A stretch of DNA of 36,409 bases, from assembly GCA_024638565.1 (NCBI GenBank), contig JAHEKC010000019.1, forward strand, positions 1-36,409, given 5' to 3'. Below the pieces are notes generated by a model, which worked only from the letters and a program-made list of their open reading frames with translations, ran no database searches and was not told the origin of the DNA. This document shows, piece by piece, positions 26,224 to 35,147 of the stretch (the first letter of the stretch is position 1; the number at the start of each line of letters is the position of its first letter). This DNA is from Bacteroidota bacterium (GTDB lineage Bacteria; Bacteroidota; Bacteroidia; AKYH767-A; OLB10). Made by a program: the position numbers and the translations under genes.

Positions 26224-27462
26224 TTATTCAAATTCTTCCTTCAGGATTTTAATAACTTCGTTCACCGTTTCCTCCTCAAGGTCGGTCCGCTTGACAAGCT
26301 CCTCGATATCGAGATCCAGCACGCTCTTGGCGGTATCGCATCCGACCTTCTTGAATTCCTCGATGATCCACTCGTCGATCTCGTCCTTGAATTCGTCGAG
26401 ATCCACATCCTCCTCACTTTCCTCATCCCCCTCGCGGTATACGTCTATTTCGTAACCCGTCAGCTTGCCGGCCAGGCGAATATTGTATCCGCCCTTGCCG
26501 ATGGCCAGTGACACCTGGTCGGGCTTCATATACACCGAAGCGCGCATGTTCTCGTCGTCCAGCACGATATTTGAGATCTTCGCGGGGTTAAGGGCACGCT
26601 GGATATACAGCATGACGTTGTTGGTGAAATTGATGACGTCAATGTTTTCATTCCTCAGTTCGCGTACGATACCATGGATCCGCGATCCTTTCATGCCCAC
26701 GCAGGCGCCCACGGGATCGATCCTGTCATCATATGACTCAACGGCCACCTTGGCACGTTCGCCCGGTTCACGGACAATGTTCTTGATGGTGATCAACCCG
26801 TCGAACACCTCCGGCACCTCCAGTTCGAAAAGGCGTTCCAGGAAGATGGGTGAGTTGCGGGACAGGATGATGCGGGGGTTACCACCCTGCATCTCCACAC
26901 GCAACACCACTGATCTTACCGTATCGCCTTTCTTGAAGAAATCCGAAGGAATCTGCTCTGTCTTGGGCAGGATCAGTTCATTGCCTTCGTCATCCACCAC
27001 CAGAATCTCCTTCTTCCACACCTGGTAGACCTCGCCGGTGATGATGTCCCCTGCACGATCCTTGTACTTACGGTAAATGCCGTCCTTCTCCAGCTCCAGC
27101 ACCCGGGATACCAGGTTCTGGCGGGCTGACATCACGGCACGACGCCCGAAATCCGCCAGCTTCACCTCTTCGGTCACATCCTCCCCCACCTCGAAATCGG
27201 GTTCGATTTTCACCGCCTCCGAATAAGCGATCTGTGTATTGGGGTCTTCCACCAGGCCATCTTCCACGATGAGCCTGTTCCGCCATATCTCCAGGTCGCC
27301 CTTGTCAATATTGATGACGATGTCGATGTTTTCGTCGGTACCATATTTTTTACGCGCCATACCCTTGAAGACATCCTCCAGGATGCTCATCATCGTGGCA
27401 CGGTCTATATTCTTGAATTCCTTGAATTCCTGAAACGAATCGATTAAAACACCATGTTCCAT
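26224..27462 (-). CDS. nusA: Transcription termination/antitermination factor NusA
   Basis: A 412-residue RNA polymerase-binding factor. The N-terminal domain (about 1-125) starts MEHGVLIDSFQEFKEFKNIDRATMMSILEDVF and binds polymerase near the RNA exit channel. An S1 domain lies near 130-200 (GDIITGEVYQVWKKEILVVDDEGNELILP). The KH1/KH2 region covers about 225-345, with ERAKVAVESYDDRIDPVGACVGMKGSRI and SLAIGKGGYNIRLAGKLTGYEIDVY. The rest (about 345-412) is an acidic tail that ends in a helix-hairpin-like unit and lacks the two full acidic repeats of E. coli NusA (495 residues), as usual in this phylum. It is the middle gene of rimP-nusA-infB. The 108 bases between rimP and nusA contain no clear terminator. 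Confidence 0.97.
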   Translation of the reverse strand: MEHGVLIDSFQEFKEFKNIDRATMMSILEDVFKGMARKKYGTDENIDIVINIDKGDLEIWRNRLIVEDGLVEDPNTQIAYSEAVKIEPDFEVGEDVTEEVKLADFGRRAVMSARQNLVSRVLELEKDGIYRKYKDRAGDIITGEVYQVWKKEILVVDDEGNELILPKTEQIPSDFFKKGDTVRSVVLRVEMQGGNPRIILSRNSPIFLERLFELEVPEVFDGLITIKNIVREPGERAKVAVESYDDRIDPVGACVGMKGSRIHGIVRELRNENIDVINFTNNVMLYIQRALNPAKISNIVLDDENMRASVYMKPDQVSLAIGKGGYNIRLAGKLTGYEIDVYREGDEESEEDVDLDEFKDEIDEWIIEEFKKVGCDTAKSVLDLDIEELVKRTDLEEETVNEVIKILKEEFE

Positions 27463-27570
27463 TGCTCGTTAATTAGCTTTCATAATTGGTTTCACAGTTA
27501 AATCCGGAATGGCCGGTAGCGTACCACCGCGTTCCATGCCGCCTTGTACTGCTGGTCTTATTTGTCATTG

Positions 27571-28026
27571 TCAAAATACAAACTCCACATGCGCCTCGCT
27601 GATCTCGTCATAACCGAAGTGGCGGGTCCGTTCCCCACCCTCCTGCTTTCGCTTCTTCTTTCCCTTCACCTCCCGGATGTCGAACCCGGAAGCATCGGCA
27701 CCTGTCATCTCGCCTTTCCACTCGCTGCCGTCCGGCAGAACCACCCTCAGGCGCTTCCCGATACGTGATACAAACTGGCGGTAGTCGCGCAGCGGCACTT
27801 CGGGTCCCGGTGAGGAGACCTCGATTTCGTGCCTGGAAGTGTACTCCTCCAGCTCAGGGGCATCACGCAATGCGCGGTTGAGTGCCGCGCAAAGGCTGAC
27901 ATTGATCCCTTCCTCCCGGTCGACATAGACCGTTAGCTTACCCGGCGTCTCCCTGGTTTCCACCAGGAACATGCCCGTCCCCTCCAGGTGCCTGTGAATT
28001 AGGCTTTTCATCTCATCAGGACCCAT
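27571..28026 (-). CDS. rimP: Ribosome maturation factor RimP
   Basis: A 151-residue protein that binds the 30S precursor and assists late small-subunit assembly. The N-terminal alpha/beta domain contains FLVETRETPGKLTVYVDREEGINVSLCAALNRAL, where the RimP family has its typical VYVDxxxGIxxxxCxxxxRxL pattern. The linker EVSSPGPEVPLRDYRQF matches the conserved EVSSPGxxRPL sequence. The C-terminal SH3-like barrel (about 87-151) is basic in the middle (EVKGKKKRKQEGGERTR) and ends FGYDEISEAHVEFVF. It is the first gene of the rimP-nusA-infB operon. A -7 promoter element and a terminator-like hairpin sit in the short region upstream. Confidence 0.96.
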   Translation of the reverse strand: MGPDEMKSLIHRHLEGTGMFLVETRETPGKLTVYVDREEGINVSLCAALNRALRDAPELEEYTSRHEIEVSSPGPEVPLRDYRQFVSRIGKRLRVVLPDGSEWKGEMTGADASGFDIREVKGKKKRKQEGGERTRHFGYDEISEAHVEFVF

Positions 28027-28030
28027 CGCT

Positions 28031-28060
28031 AAACAAAAGAGGGGACTTTTGGCCCCCTCT
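28031..28060 (-). terminator. Terminator-like hairpin in the rimP leader
   Basis: On the minus strand AGAGGGG (28060-28054) pairs with CCCCTCT (28044-28038) across a 9-base loop. TTTGTTT follows (28037-28031), then AGCG and the rimP ATG at 28026. The shape is that of an intrinsic terminator. It could end transcription from the upstream methyltransferase gene, but since the likely rimP -7 element (28079-28086) is upstream of it, it would also lie within the rimP leader and could attenuate the operon or hide the start codon. Confidence 0.65.
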
Positions 28061-28078
28061 ATATCAATCTGATCCGTG

Positions 28079-28086
28079 CAAATATA
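28079..28086 (-). promoter_or_regulatory. -7 promoter element of the rimP-nusA-infB operon
   Basis: On the minus strand TATATTTG matches TAnnTTTG at every defined position. No good TTG is found 17-23 bases upstream. Transcription would start near 28072, giving a leader of about 45 bases that holds the terminator-like hairpin. Confidence 0.55.
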
Positions 28087-28128
28087 GTAAATCTTTGCCC
28101 TGCCTCCCCGATCCCACTCGGGATTATT

Positions 28129-28794
28129 TTACTGGATGATAGCCTTTTGCACTTCCGGGCGCCGGTAAAGCCGGGCCCGGATAAAGCCTCCCATGAAACA
28201 GTTTTCGCGTTCCATGCAAAGTCCGTGGCGGGCGAACAAAACGTCATAGTCCGGCAATGCCGTGGCACGGATTCCGGCCACCCCCCTGAAAAAGCAATAC
28301 ATGGTGATGGTCAGCAACCGGTGGCTGAGCCGCCGGGAGGCATGGAAGTCCGTAATAAGCCAGGTGCCGTTCGGTTGAAGCCTGCCTTTCACCTCTTCCA
28401 TCACCTGCTCCGCTTCCTGTTTGCAAAGGCCGTCCAGCAGGAAGTTCGTGCAAACGACATCATAGCCGCTTCCGGGAATGCAGGAATGATCGCCCCGCAC
28501 AAAGGTGACACCCGCGGCACCCGTTCCGGCGCGCCGGCGGGCCCTGCGCAGCATGGCCTGTGAGGGTTCCACGAAATCCACCCGCACGGTGGGCACCGCC
28601 GCGAGCAGCTCCGGCAACAGATCGCCCGTGCCACCACCGAGGATCAGGATGCGGGCCCCGGGCCTGAACCGCGTGAGAAAGCTGGCCCGGGCGCGGTTCA
28701 TCGACCGCCCCAGGAAAAACCTGGCCAGCGGATCATAAACCGCCGCTACGCTGTCGTATCCATGCTTTTGAATCCGGGGGGCCTTTACTCCCAT
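28129..28794 (-). CDS. Class I SAM-dependent methyltransferase
   Basis: A 221-residue cytosolic enzyme. Motif I is ILILGGGTGDLLPELL (49-64), the glycine-rich SAM loop; DFVEPSQAMLRRARRR (73-88) carries the acidic residue for the SAM ribose, and FVRGDHS and YDVVCTNFLLDGL complete the core fold. LQPNGTWLITDFH (139-151) is the usual strand 5 region. The last 70 residues form a variable cap that sets the substrate, with VLFARHGLCMERENCFMGGFIRARLYRR. The fold resembles UbiE/ubiquinone-type methyltransferases, but the substrate cannot be read from the sequence. I chose ATG 28794 because it leads straight into the conserved N-terminus; it overlaps the ABC permease stop by 10 bases, which implies translational coupling. 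A terminator-like hairpin lies 69 bases past its stop. Confidence 0.85.
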   Translation of the reverse strand: MGVKAPRIQKHGYDSVAAVYDPLARFFLGRSMNRARASFLTRFRPGARILILGGGTGDLLPELLAAVPTVRVDFVEPSQAMLRRARRRAGTGAAGVTFVRGDHSCIPGSGYDVVCTNFLLDGLCKQEAEQVMEEVKGRLQPNGTWLITDFHASRRLSHRLLTITMYCFFRGVAGIRATALPDYDVLFARHGLCMERENCFMGGFIRARLYRRPEVQKAIIQ

Positions 28795-29900
28795 CGGAAA
28801 GTCTTGAATGCAACTGCATACAACACCACACCCCAGGCGCATAGCACCAGCAACTGGTTAGTAATATCTCCCATGCCGGCACCCTCAAAGGCCACCTGCC
28901 GGAGTGCATCATTCAGGTAGGTAAGCGGCAGCGCGCGGCAAAGGGGTTGCAGCCATTCAGGGTAGACGTCAATGCTGAAAAAGGTTCCTGAAAGTAGGAA
29001 CTGCGGGAGCGTTATCAGGTTGGCGAGCGGCGGGATGGCGCTGTCATTTCTTGCCACGCCGGAAACGATGAACCCGAAGCCCATGAACAGCGCCAGGCCT
29101 ATGGCTGAAAGCAACATCATGGTAAGGACGGTGTACAGGCCGTTCACCAGGGTAAACCCGAACGCGTAATAGCCGATGGTGATGATTACAAGGGCGCCAA
29201 GCAGGGAGAAGACCATGCGGGACCCGGCTTCACCAAGGATAATAAACGGCCTCCTGATGGGCGTGGCGAAAAACCGCTTGAGCACGAGCGTTTGCCGTAG
29301 GTTGAAAAACACGAATGCAGTACCGAATACGCCGGCGCTCAGCAGCGAAAAGCCAAGCTGGCCCGGCAGGATGAAATCTATGGTCCTGTACTTCCGGCCG
29401 GTGACCTGCACGCGCTGCAATGCGGCAGCAGCACCCCGCAGGTGGGCCTCGTCGATGTTCATCCTGTTGACCGTATTTTCAATGATAAGGCTGATCACCT
29501 CCCCTTTTGCCGGGGATGCGTCCGAGGTTTTTAGCTCGACCCGGTACGCTGGTTTCGAGCCCGTGGATCGGATGTCCACGACTGCATCGACCCTGCCCCG
29601 TCGCAGGTTTTCCATCATGCCGGCGGTGTCATGCCGTACCATTCGGACCGACGAATTCTCTTCCAGCACCTTGTACACCGGGTTGTCCGTGTCACTGCCT
29701 GCGGAAATACCTACCTTGATCGTAAAGGCACCACTGCCAATGAACCCGAACACAATGATGAATATCAGGGGAAAGGCAATGGTAAACACCACGGCCGACG
29801 GACTGCGTGTGATGGCGCGGAAGCTGGCCCGTGATATGGCCAGCATGGCACGCACCTGGCTGTAACGATCCCCATGGCGGGACGGCCCTTGATTACTCAT
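28785..29900 (-). CDS. ABC-2 type transporter permease
   Basis: A 371-residue inner-membrane protein. One helix at about 36-56 (SAVVFTIAFPLIFIIVFGFIG) is followed by an extracytoplasmic domain (about 60-175) and then five helices, near 182-204, 230-250, 258-282, 292-310 and 347-365, the usual topology of YhaP/LinJ/DrrB-like exporters. The segment LVNGLYTVLTMMLLSAIGLALFMGFGFIVSGVARNDSAIPPLANLITLPQFLLSGTFF carries the ABC-2 signature. It works with the ATPase encoded just upstream: the genes overlap by 8 bases (29893-29900). It also overlaps the downstream methyltransferase gene by 10 bases. Substrates of this family include lipids, drugs and polysaccharides; none can be chosen here. Confidence 0.92.
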   Translation of the reverse strand: MSNQGPSRHGDRYSQVRAMLAISRASFRAITRSPSAVVFTIAFPLIFIIVFGFIGSGAFTIKVGISAGSDTDNPVYKVLEENSSVRMVRHDTAGMMENLRRGRVDAVVDIRSTGSKPAYRVELKTSDASPAKGEVISLIIENTVNRMNIDEAHLRGAAAALQRVQVTGRKYRTIDFILPGQLGFSLLSAGVFGTAFVFFNLRQTLVLKRFFATPIRRPFIILGEAGSRMVFSLLGALVIITIGYYAFGFTLVNGLYTVLTMMLLSAIGLALFMGFGFIVSGVARNDSAIPPLANLITLPQFLLSGTFFSIDVYPEWLQPLCRALPLTYLNDALRQVAFEGAGMGDITNQLLVLCAWGVVLYAVAFKTFRWE

Positions 29901-30657
29901 CTCTCCATTTATGACCGGTCAGCGAAAGAAATACGTCTTCCAGGCTGGCTTTTTTCATTTCTTTCTTTCGTTCGAAGCCTGTGGCCACCAGGTTGTCGAT
30001 AAGCTTGTCGGGAGAATCGATGGCGATAACAGCCCCTTTTTCGATGATGGCCACCCGGTCACACAGGTGCTCGGCCTCCTCCATGTAATGGGTGGTCAAC
30101 ACCACCGTGGTGCCCTGCTCCCTGATACCGCGAATCAGCCCCCACAGGTTGACTCGGGCCTGGGGGTCCAGGCCGGTGGTAGGCTCGTCCAGGAATACGA
30201 CCACGGGCCGGTTGATCAATGTGGTGGCGATGGAAAAGCGCTGTTTCTGGCCGCCCGACAGCTGCTTATACCTGGCGCGTTCCTTGTCTTCAAGGCCTAC
30301 CTTTCGGAGCATGGCATTGGCATCCGTGTCAACGTTGTACAGCCCCGAGAACAGCCGGATCAGTTCCACCAGCGTCAGGTTGGGATAATACCCCGCCGAC
30401 TGGAGCTGGACCCCGATGAGCTTTTTGATCTCCCCGGGATTCCGGTCTGTATCGAATCCTGCCACATGCACCTTTCCGGAAGTCTTCCCCCGTAAAGTTT
30501 CGATGATCTCGAGGGTAGTGGTTTTTCCTGCCCCGTTGGGACCGAGCAGTCCGAATATCTCCCCGGGGAACACCTCGAAGCTGATATCACGTACAGCCTG
30601 CACGCCCTGGTAGTGCTTCACCAGGCGATCGACCTTGATAACGGGATCCCGATCCAT
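29893..30657 (-). CDS. ABC transporter ATP-binding protein
   Basis: A 254-residue nucleotide-binding subunit of the DrrA/CcmA type. Motifs in order are Walker A GPNGAGKTT (about 38-46), Q-loop VQLQSAGYYPNLT, signature LSGGQKQR (about 138-145), Walker B VVFLDEPTTGLD (about 157-168) and the H-loop VVLTTHYMEEAEHLCDR. The short C-terminal extension (KKEMKKASLEDVFLSLTGHKWRDE) is the DUF4162-like tail common in exporters. It drives the permease whose gene begins 8 bases before this stop. The first gene of a likely three-gene operon with permease and methyltransferase. The gene is divergent from the DUF3109 gene, with 76 bases between them. Confidence 0.94.
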   Translation of the reverse strand: MDRDPVIKVDRLVKHYQGVQAVRDISFEVFPGEIFGLLGPNGAGKTTTLEIIETLRGKTSGKVHVAGFDTDRNPGEIKKLIGVQLQSAGYYPNLTLVELIRLFSGLYNVDTDANAMLRKVGLEDKERARYKQLSGGQKQRFSIATTLINRPVVVFLDEPTTGLDPQARVNLWGLIRGIREQGTTVVLTTHYMEEAEHLCDRVAIIEKGAVIAIDSPDKLIDNLVATGFERKKEMKKASLEDVFLSLTGHKWRDE

Positions 30658-30721
30658 AACGCGGATTCAAAATTAGGGGATATGTCCCAATGGCGGAGCT
30701 ATCTTTCCGGCCCGGGTTCCC

Positions 30722-30729
30722 TAGCTTTA
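30722..30729 (+). promoter_or_regulatory. -7 promoter element of the DUF3109 gene
   Basis: TAGCTTTA matches TAnnTTTG at 7 of 8 positions and ends 4 bases before the ATG at 30734. This implies a nearly leaderless transcript if used. No strong TTG was found upstream. Confidence 0.4.
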
Positions 30730-30733
30730 CGCC

Positions 30734-31315
30734 ATGATCCGGATTGACCGCACCGTTGTCAGTGATGATGTCATTGAGGAGCAATTCGTATGTGACCTTG
30801 CCCGATGCAAGGGCGCCTGTTGTGTGGAGGGGGAGTCGGGTGCACCGCTGGAATCCGGTGAGCCTGAAACCCTGGCATCGATCTACCCCGCCGTAGAGCC
30901 TTACATGACGGTCGAGGGACGGGCCGCCGTGGCGTCACAGGGTGTTTATACGGTCGACAGTGATGGCGACGATGTGACCCCGCTTATCGCGGAACGGGGC
31001 GCCTGCGCTTATGCCGTGTTTCGTGACGGCGTGGCCGCCTGTGCCATCGAACACGCCTATCGTGATGGCGTTACCGGTTTTCAAAAACCCGTTTCATGTC
31101 ATTTATATCCCGTGCGCATCACTCCTTATAAACAATACGATGCCGTGAACTACCATGCCTGGGGCATCTGCAAGCCTGCCTGCAGGCTTGGAGCGAAACT
31201 GAAGGTTCCCGTGTACCGGTTTTTAAAGGAAGCCCTGCAAAGAAAATACGGGAAGGCCTGGTACGACAAGCTTTGCCGGGTAGTGGCAACCTCGGAAAAG
31301 AAACCCGCATCCTGA
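30734..31315 (+). CDS. DUF3109 cysteine-cluster protein
   Basis: A 193-residue cytosolic protein of the DUF3109 family, widespread in Bacteroidota. Cysteines are arranged like a metal site: C20, C25, C29 and C30 in FVCDLARCKGACC, then single cysteines in ERGACAYAV, AACAIEHAY, PVSCHLYPVRI and WGICKPACRL. The spacing C-x4-C-x3-CC resembles the YkgJ/zinc- or iron-sulfur-binding group, so a bound metal cluster is likely but the metal is inferred. SCHLYPVRI and YHAWGIC are family hallmarks. The function is not known. No signal peptide or membrane helix. The gene is divergent from the ABC exporter operon. A palindrome 20 bases after the stop may end its transcript. Confidence 0.88.
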   Translation: MIRIDRTVVSDDVIEEQFVCDLARCKGACCVEGESGAPLESGEPETLASIYPAVEPYMTVEGRAAVASQGVYTVDSDGDDVTPLIAERGACAYAVFRDGVAACAIEHAYRDGVTGFQKPVSCHLYPVRITPYKQYDAVNYHAWGICKPACRLGAKLKVPVYRFLKEALQRKYGKAWYDKLCRVVATSEKKPAS

Positions 31316-31644
31316 CCACCCGGTATCTGGCTTGCGGGGAAATTCCCCGGTACGGTATAATATTTTTCACAGGCTTCCAAATTTTTCCGCGTGTATTTTT
31401 CAATGCCTTTACCATGTTGAAAAATTACAACCTATGTTCAAAAAATTAACTTGGAATGACCCTATCTTTTGTTCAGCTTTGTGTTCGAATCAGCGGAGCA
31501 ATTTGTTTTTATTACTGGGCTGGTTCACAACCAAGATTAATTACCGGAGTGAATGTTGAACAGGTCAAAGCGACCTGCCGCGTCATCCTCTCCCCTAATG
31601 AAAAGTAAAACACAGTTTAACCAGTTAACCACCTGCGCTGACCT
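31316..31644. promoter_or_regulatory. 329-base region upstream of nrdB with several symmetric elements
   Basis: No gene of recognisable kind is seen here. Near the left end CGGGGAA-A-TTCCCCG (31335-31349) is a perfect palindrome that may close the DUF3109 transcript, though its T-run lies 13 bases further on. ATTTTTC occurs at 31362, 31381 and 31395; the last copy with TTGAAAAAT (31417-31425) makes a perfect 9-base inverted repeat with a 13-base loop. TATCTTTT at 31463-31470 is a candidate -7 element for nrdB. TGGTT-CAC-AACCA lies at 31521-31533. I see no NrdR box, cobalamin riboswitch or tRNA. The long leader suggests regulated nrd expression. Confidence 0.5.
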
Positions 31645-32604
31645 ATGGAAGTATTGCTCGATGAAAACAAGGACCGGTTTGTATTGCTGCCCATCAAGTA
31701 TCCCAAAATCTGGGATATGTATAAAAAGCACGAGGCGGGGTTCTGGACAGCGGAGGAAATCGACCTTCATCCCGACCTGAAAGACTGGGAGCGGCTCAAC
31801 GACGACGAGCGGCATTTCATCAAGCACGTACTCGCCTTTTTTGCGGCCAGCGACGGCATCGTGAACGAGAACCTGGCCGTGAATTTCATGAGCGAGGTAC
31901 AGCTGCCGGAAGCGCGCTGTTTTTACGGCTTCCAGATAATGATCGAAAACATCCATTCGGAGACCTATTCGCTCCTGATCGACACCTATATTAAGGACCC
32001 TGCCGAGAAACAGCATTTGTTCAATGCCGTTGAAACACTCGACTGTGTCAAGAAGAAGGCCAACTGGGCACTGCGCTGGATCGAGAATGGCTCCTTTGCC
32101 GAACGGCTGATCGCATTCGCCGCGGTGGAAGGCATCTTCTTCAGCGGCAGCTTCTGCTCCATCTTCTGGCTGAAAAAGCGGGGCCTTATGCCAGGCCTGA
32201 GTTTCTCCAATGAGTTGATTTCACGTGATGAAGGCCTGCACTGCGATTTCGCCTGCCTGCTTTACAGCATGCTCGGGAACAAGCTCAGCAAGGACCAGGT
32301 ACAGGATATTATCACCGACGCGGTCGCCTGTGAGCATGAATTCGTGACCGATGCCCTGCCCGTATCCCTCATCGGCATGAATGCCAAACTGATGCGCCAG
32401 TACATCGAATTCGTCGCCGATCGGCTGCTGGTTTCCCTGGGCAACCCCAAGGTTTACAACTCCACGAACCCGTTCGACTTTATGGAAATGATCTCCCTGC
32501 AGGGGAAGACCAATTTCTTCGAAAAACGCGTGTCCGAGTACAAGAAGGCTTCTGTCAATACAAAGAAGGAAGAACAGGTCTTCAAGCTGGACGAGGACTT
32601 CTGA
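31645..32604 (+). CDS. nrdB: Class Ia ribonucleotide reductase, small (radical) subunit
   Basis: A 319-residue protein that holds the diiron-tyrosyl radical needed for reduction of ribonucleoside diphosphates. The metal and radical residues are all visible: Asp70 ([13 protein letters not shown]), Glu101 and His104 (ENIHSETY), Tyr108 as the likely radical site, Glu162, and Glu196/His199 (SRDEGLHC). The C-terminal tail ([13 protein letters not shown]) is the acidic/aromatic peptide that docks in the large subunit. The presence of Tyr108 argues for the ordinary Tyr-radical type over the Tyr-less Ic type. [16 protein letters not shown] closely follows the eukaryotic R2 pattern. nrdA follows on the same strand after 134 bases, in the less usual B-then-A order. 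Confidence 0.96.
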   Translation: MEVLLDENKDRFVLLPIKYPKIWDMYKKHEAGFWTAEEIDLHPDLKDWERLNDDERHFIKHVLAFFAASDGIVNENLAVNFMSEVQLPEARCFYGFQIMIENIHSETYSLLIDTYIKDPAEKQHLFNAVETLDCVKKKANWALRWIENGSFAERLIAFAAVEGIFFSGSFCSIFWLKKRGLMPGLSFSNELISRDEGLHCDFACLLYSMLGNKLSKDQVQDIITDAVACEHEFVTDALPVSLIGMNAKLMRQYIEFVADRLLVSLGNPKVYNSTNPFDFMEMISLQGKTNFFEKRVSEYKKASVNTKKEEQVFKLDEDF

Positions 32605-32738
32605 ACCCCCGGGAATCCGTGCCGGCCTGCCTTTTACTGAACACCGGGTACCGCTTTTACCCCGGGCCGCGCGCAACGAACCTGGATTACCATATGACTT
32701 GAATACTCATCATTAACCACCAAACCTACCTTACGGTT

Positions 32739-35120
32739 ATGTACGTTGTCAAAAGAGACGGGAAAAAAGAAAATGTAAAATTCGACAAGATCACCGCACG
32801 TGTGCAAAAGCTTTGCTACGGGCTTAGCCCACTGGTTGAGTCCATTCATGTGGCGCAAAAGGTGATCGAAGGCGTCTACGACGGCGTCACCACCAGTGAG
32901 CTGGATAACCTGGCGGCTGAAATCGCCGCATCACTTACCGTCCGCCATCCTGATTTTGCCCTGCTGGCCTCCCGTATAGCGATCAGTAACCTGCACAAGA
33001 ATACCAGGAAGAGTTTTTCGCGTACCATGCAGGACCTGCATGAATACAAGGACGGGAAAACGGGTAAAAGTGCCGGATTGATCGCGGATGACGTCTACGA
33101 GATCATCGCGAAGAACGCGGACCTGCTGGACTCCACCATCATTTACGACAGGGACTTCTCGTACGACTACTTCGGCTTCAAAACCCTCGAGAAATCTTAC
33201 CTGCTCAAACTTGACGGGAAGGTGGTGGAACGTCCGCAGCATATGCTTATGCGTGTGGCGGTGGGTATTCACAAGGACGACATCGATGCCGCTATCGAAA
33301 CCTATGAGCTGCTCAGCGAACGTTGGTTTACCCATGCCACGCCCACGCTCTTCAACGCGGGCACACCCAAACCACAGATGTCGTCCTGCTTCCTGCTTAC
33401 CATGCGGGAAGACAGTATTGACGGGATCTACGAAACGTTGCACCAGTGTGCCAGGATATCACAAAGTGCCGGCGGCATAGGCCTCAGCATTCATAATGTA
33501 CGTGCTACAGGCTCTTATATCCGTGGAACCAACGGAACTTCCAATGGCATCATCCCCATGTTGCGGGTATTCAACGATACGGCGCGTTATGTCGACCAGG
33601 GCGGCGGCAAACGCAAGGGATCATTTGCCATCTACCTCGAACCATGGCATGCCGACATCTTCGCTTTCCTGGATCTCAAGAAGAATCACGGCAAGGAGGA
33701 ACTGCGGGCGCGTGACCTCTTTTATGCCATGTGGATCCCGGACCTCTTCATGAAACGTGTCGAGGAAGAAGGGACCTGGAGCCTGTTCTGCCCCAACGAG
33801 GCGCCCGGCCTGGCAGATGTCTACGGCGCGGAATTCGAATTGCTGTATGCGAAATACGAACAGGAAGGCCGTGCCCGTAAAACCGTGCCGGCACGTGAAC
33901 TTTGGAGCGCCATCCTGGAATCGCAGATCGAAACCGGCACCCCGTACATGTTGTACAAGGATGCCTGTAATGAAAAGTCCAACCAGAAGAACCTGGGGAC
34001 CATCAAAAGTTCCAACCTCTGCACCGAGATTCTCGAGTACACCTCGGAGGATGAGGTGGCGGTGTGCAACCTGGCCTCCATCGCATTACCACGGTTCGTC
34101 ACGGACGGCAAATTCGACCACCATAAGCTGTTCGACGTCACCTATACGGTCACGAAGAACCTCAATAAGATCATCGACATCAATTACTACCCGGTTCCGG
34201 AAGCACGCAACTCAAACATGCGGCACCGGCCCATCGGCATCGGCGTACAGGGCCTGGCGGATGTGTTTATCCTCATGCGGCACCCGTTCGACTCGGAAGA
34301 AGCCCGCCTGCTGAACAAGGAGATTTTCGAAACGATTTACTACGCGTCGCTGACCGCATCAAAGGACCTGGCCAAAACACATGGGCCCTATGAATCCTAT
34401 GCGGGCTCACCGGTTTCAGAAGGGTTGTTCCAGTTCGACCTCTGGAAAACCCGCCCCACCGACCGCTGGGAATGGGATGTCCTTCGTGATGAAGTAAAGA
34501 AACACGGCATTCGCAATTCCCTGCTGCTTGCACCCATGCCCACGGCATCCACATCGCAGATTCTCGGCAACAACGAATGCATCGAGCCCTATACCTCCAA
34601 TATATACACGCGTCGCGTCCTGTCCGGCGAATATGTCATCGTAAACAAGCACCTGCTGCGTGACCTCGTGACACTCAACCTGTGGAATGACCGGATGAAA
34701 AACCTGCTTATCGCGGCCAACGGCTCCATCCAGGAAATAGACGAAATCCCGGACGACATCAAGTCCATGTATAAAACGGTATGGGAAATAAAGCAGCGCA
34801 GCATCATCGACATGGCGGCGGACCGCGGCGCCTATATCGATCAAAGCCAGTCACTGAACCTTTTCATCCAGGATCCTAATTTCGCCAAGCTTTCCTCCAT
34901 GCACTTTTACGCATGGAAAAAAGGGCTTAAGACCGGCATGTACTACCTGCGGACAAAGGCGGCCACCGATGCCATCAAATTCACCGTGGAAGGACACAGC
35001 AATCATAACCTGAAAGCCGCCGCCGTGGAGGAACCGGCTGTCGCCGGTAATACGGATGCCATGTCGGAAATTAATTGCTCGCTGGACGACGAGGACGACT
35101 GCCTGGCCTGCGGAAGCTGA
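32739..35120 (+). CDS. nrdA: Class Ia ribonucleotide reductase, large (catalytic) subunit, eukaryote-like
   Basis: A 793-residue enzyme that converts ribonucleoside diphosphates to deoxyribonucleotides. Residues 1-90 form an ATP-cone ([19 protein letters not shown]), so dATP feedback inhibition is likely. Active-site residues are Cys217 (SSCFLL), Asn426, Cys428 and Glu430 (SNLCTEI) and Cys443 (VCNLASIAL). The Cys428-Cys443 gap of 15 and overall length match human RRM1 (Cys218, Cys429, Cys444; 792 residues) better than E. coli NrdA, where the corresponding gap is 23. The tail ends CLACGS, a CxxC pair (788, 791) that shuttles electrons from thioredoxin. [33 protein letters not shown] is the conserved phosphate/barrel segment. 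A strong terminator follows, so the transcript ends here. Confidence 0.97.
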   Translation: MYVVKRDGKKENVKFDKITARVQKLCYGLSPLVESIHVAQKVIEGVYDGVTTSELDNLAAEIAASLTVRHPDFALLASRIAISNLHKNTRKSFSRTMQDLHEYKDGKTGKSAGLIADDVYEIIAKNADLLDSTIIYDRDFSYDYFGFKTLEKSYLLKLDGKVVERPQHMLMRVAVGIHKDDIDAAIETYELLSERWFTHATPTLFNAGTPKPQMSSCFLLTMREDSIDGIYETLHQCARISQSAGGIGLSIHNVRATGSYIRGTNGTSNGIIPMLRVFNDTARYVDQGGGKRKGSFAIYLEPWHADIFAFLDLKKNHGKEELRARDLFYAMWIPDLFMKRVEEEGTWSLFCPNEAPGLADVYGAEFELLYAKYEQEGRARKTVPARELWSAILESQIETGTPYMLYKDACNEKSNQKNLGTIKSSNLCTEILEYTSEDEVAVCNLASIALPRFVTDGKFDHHKLFDVTYTVTKNLNKIIDINYYPVPEARNSNMRHRPIGIGVQGLADVFILMRHPFDSEEARLLNKEIFETIYYASLTASKDLAKTHGPYESYAGSPVSEGLFQFDLWKTRPTDRWEWDVLRDEVKKHGIRNSLLLAPMPTASTSQILGNNECIEPYTSNIYTRRVLSGEYVIVNKHLLRDLVTLNLWNDRMKNLLIAANGSIQEIDEIPDDIKSMYKTVWEIKQRSIIDMAADRGAYIDQSQSLNLFIQDPNFAKLSSMHFYAWKKGLKTGMYYLRTKAATDAIKFTVEGHSNHNLKAAAVEEPAVAGNTDAMSEINCSLDDEDDCLACGS

Positions 35121-35147
35121 GGCCGGCGGTACCCAATGCCATCCCTT

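Noticed and set aside
31479-31500. tRNA-like T-loop sequence GTTCGAATC
   Set aside because: The flanking bases do not form a T-stem, and no acceptor, D or anticodon arms are present.
31434-31559. 41-codon frame starting ATGTTCAAAAAATTAAC upstream of nrdB
   Set aside because: No folded or signal pattern and it overlaps the likely promoter; could be a leader peptide but nothing supports it.
31316-31644. Possible adenosylcobalamin riboswitch or NrdR site before nrdB
   Set aside because: No B12-box-like sequence or NrdR-type palindrome was found; the enzyme is also class Ia, which does not need cobalamin.
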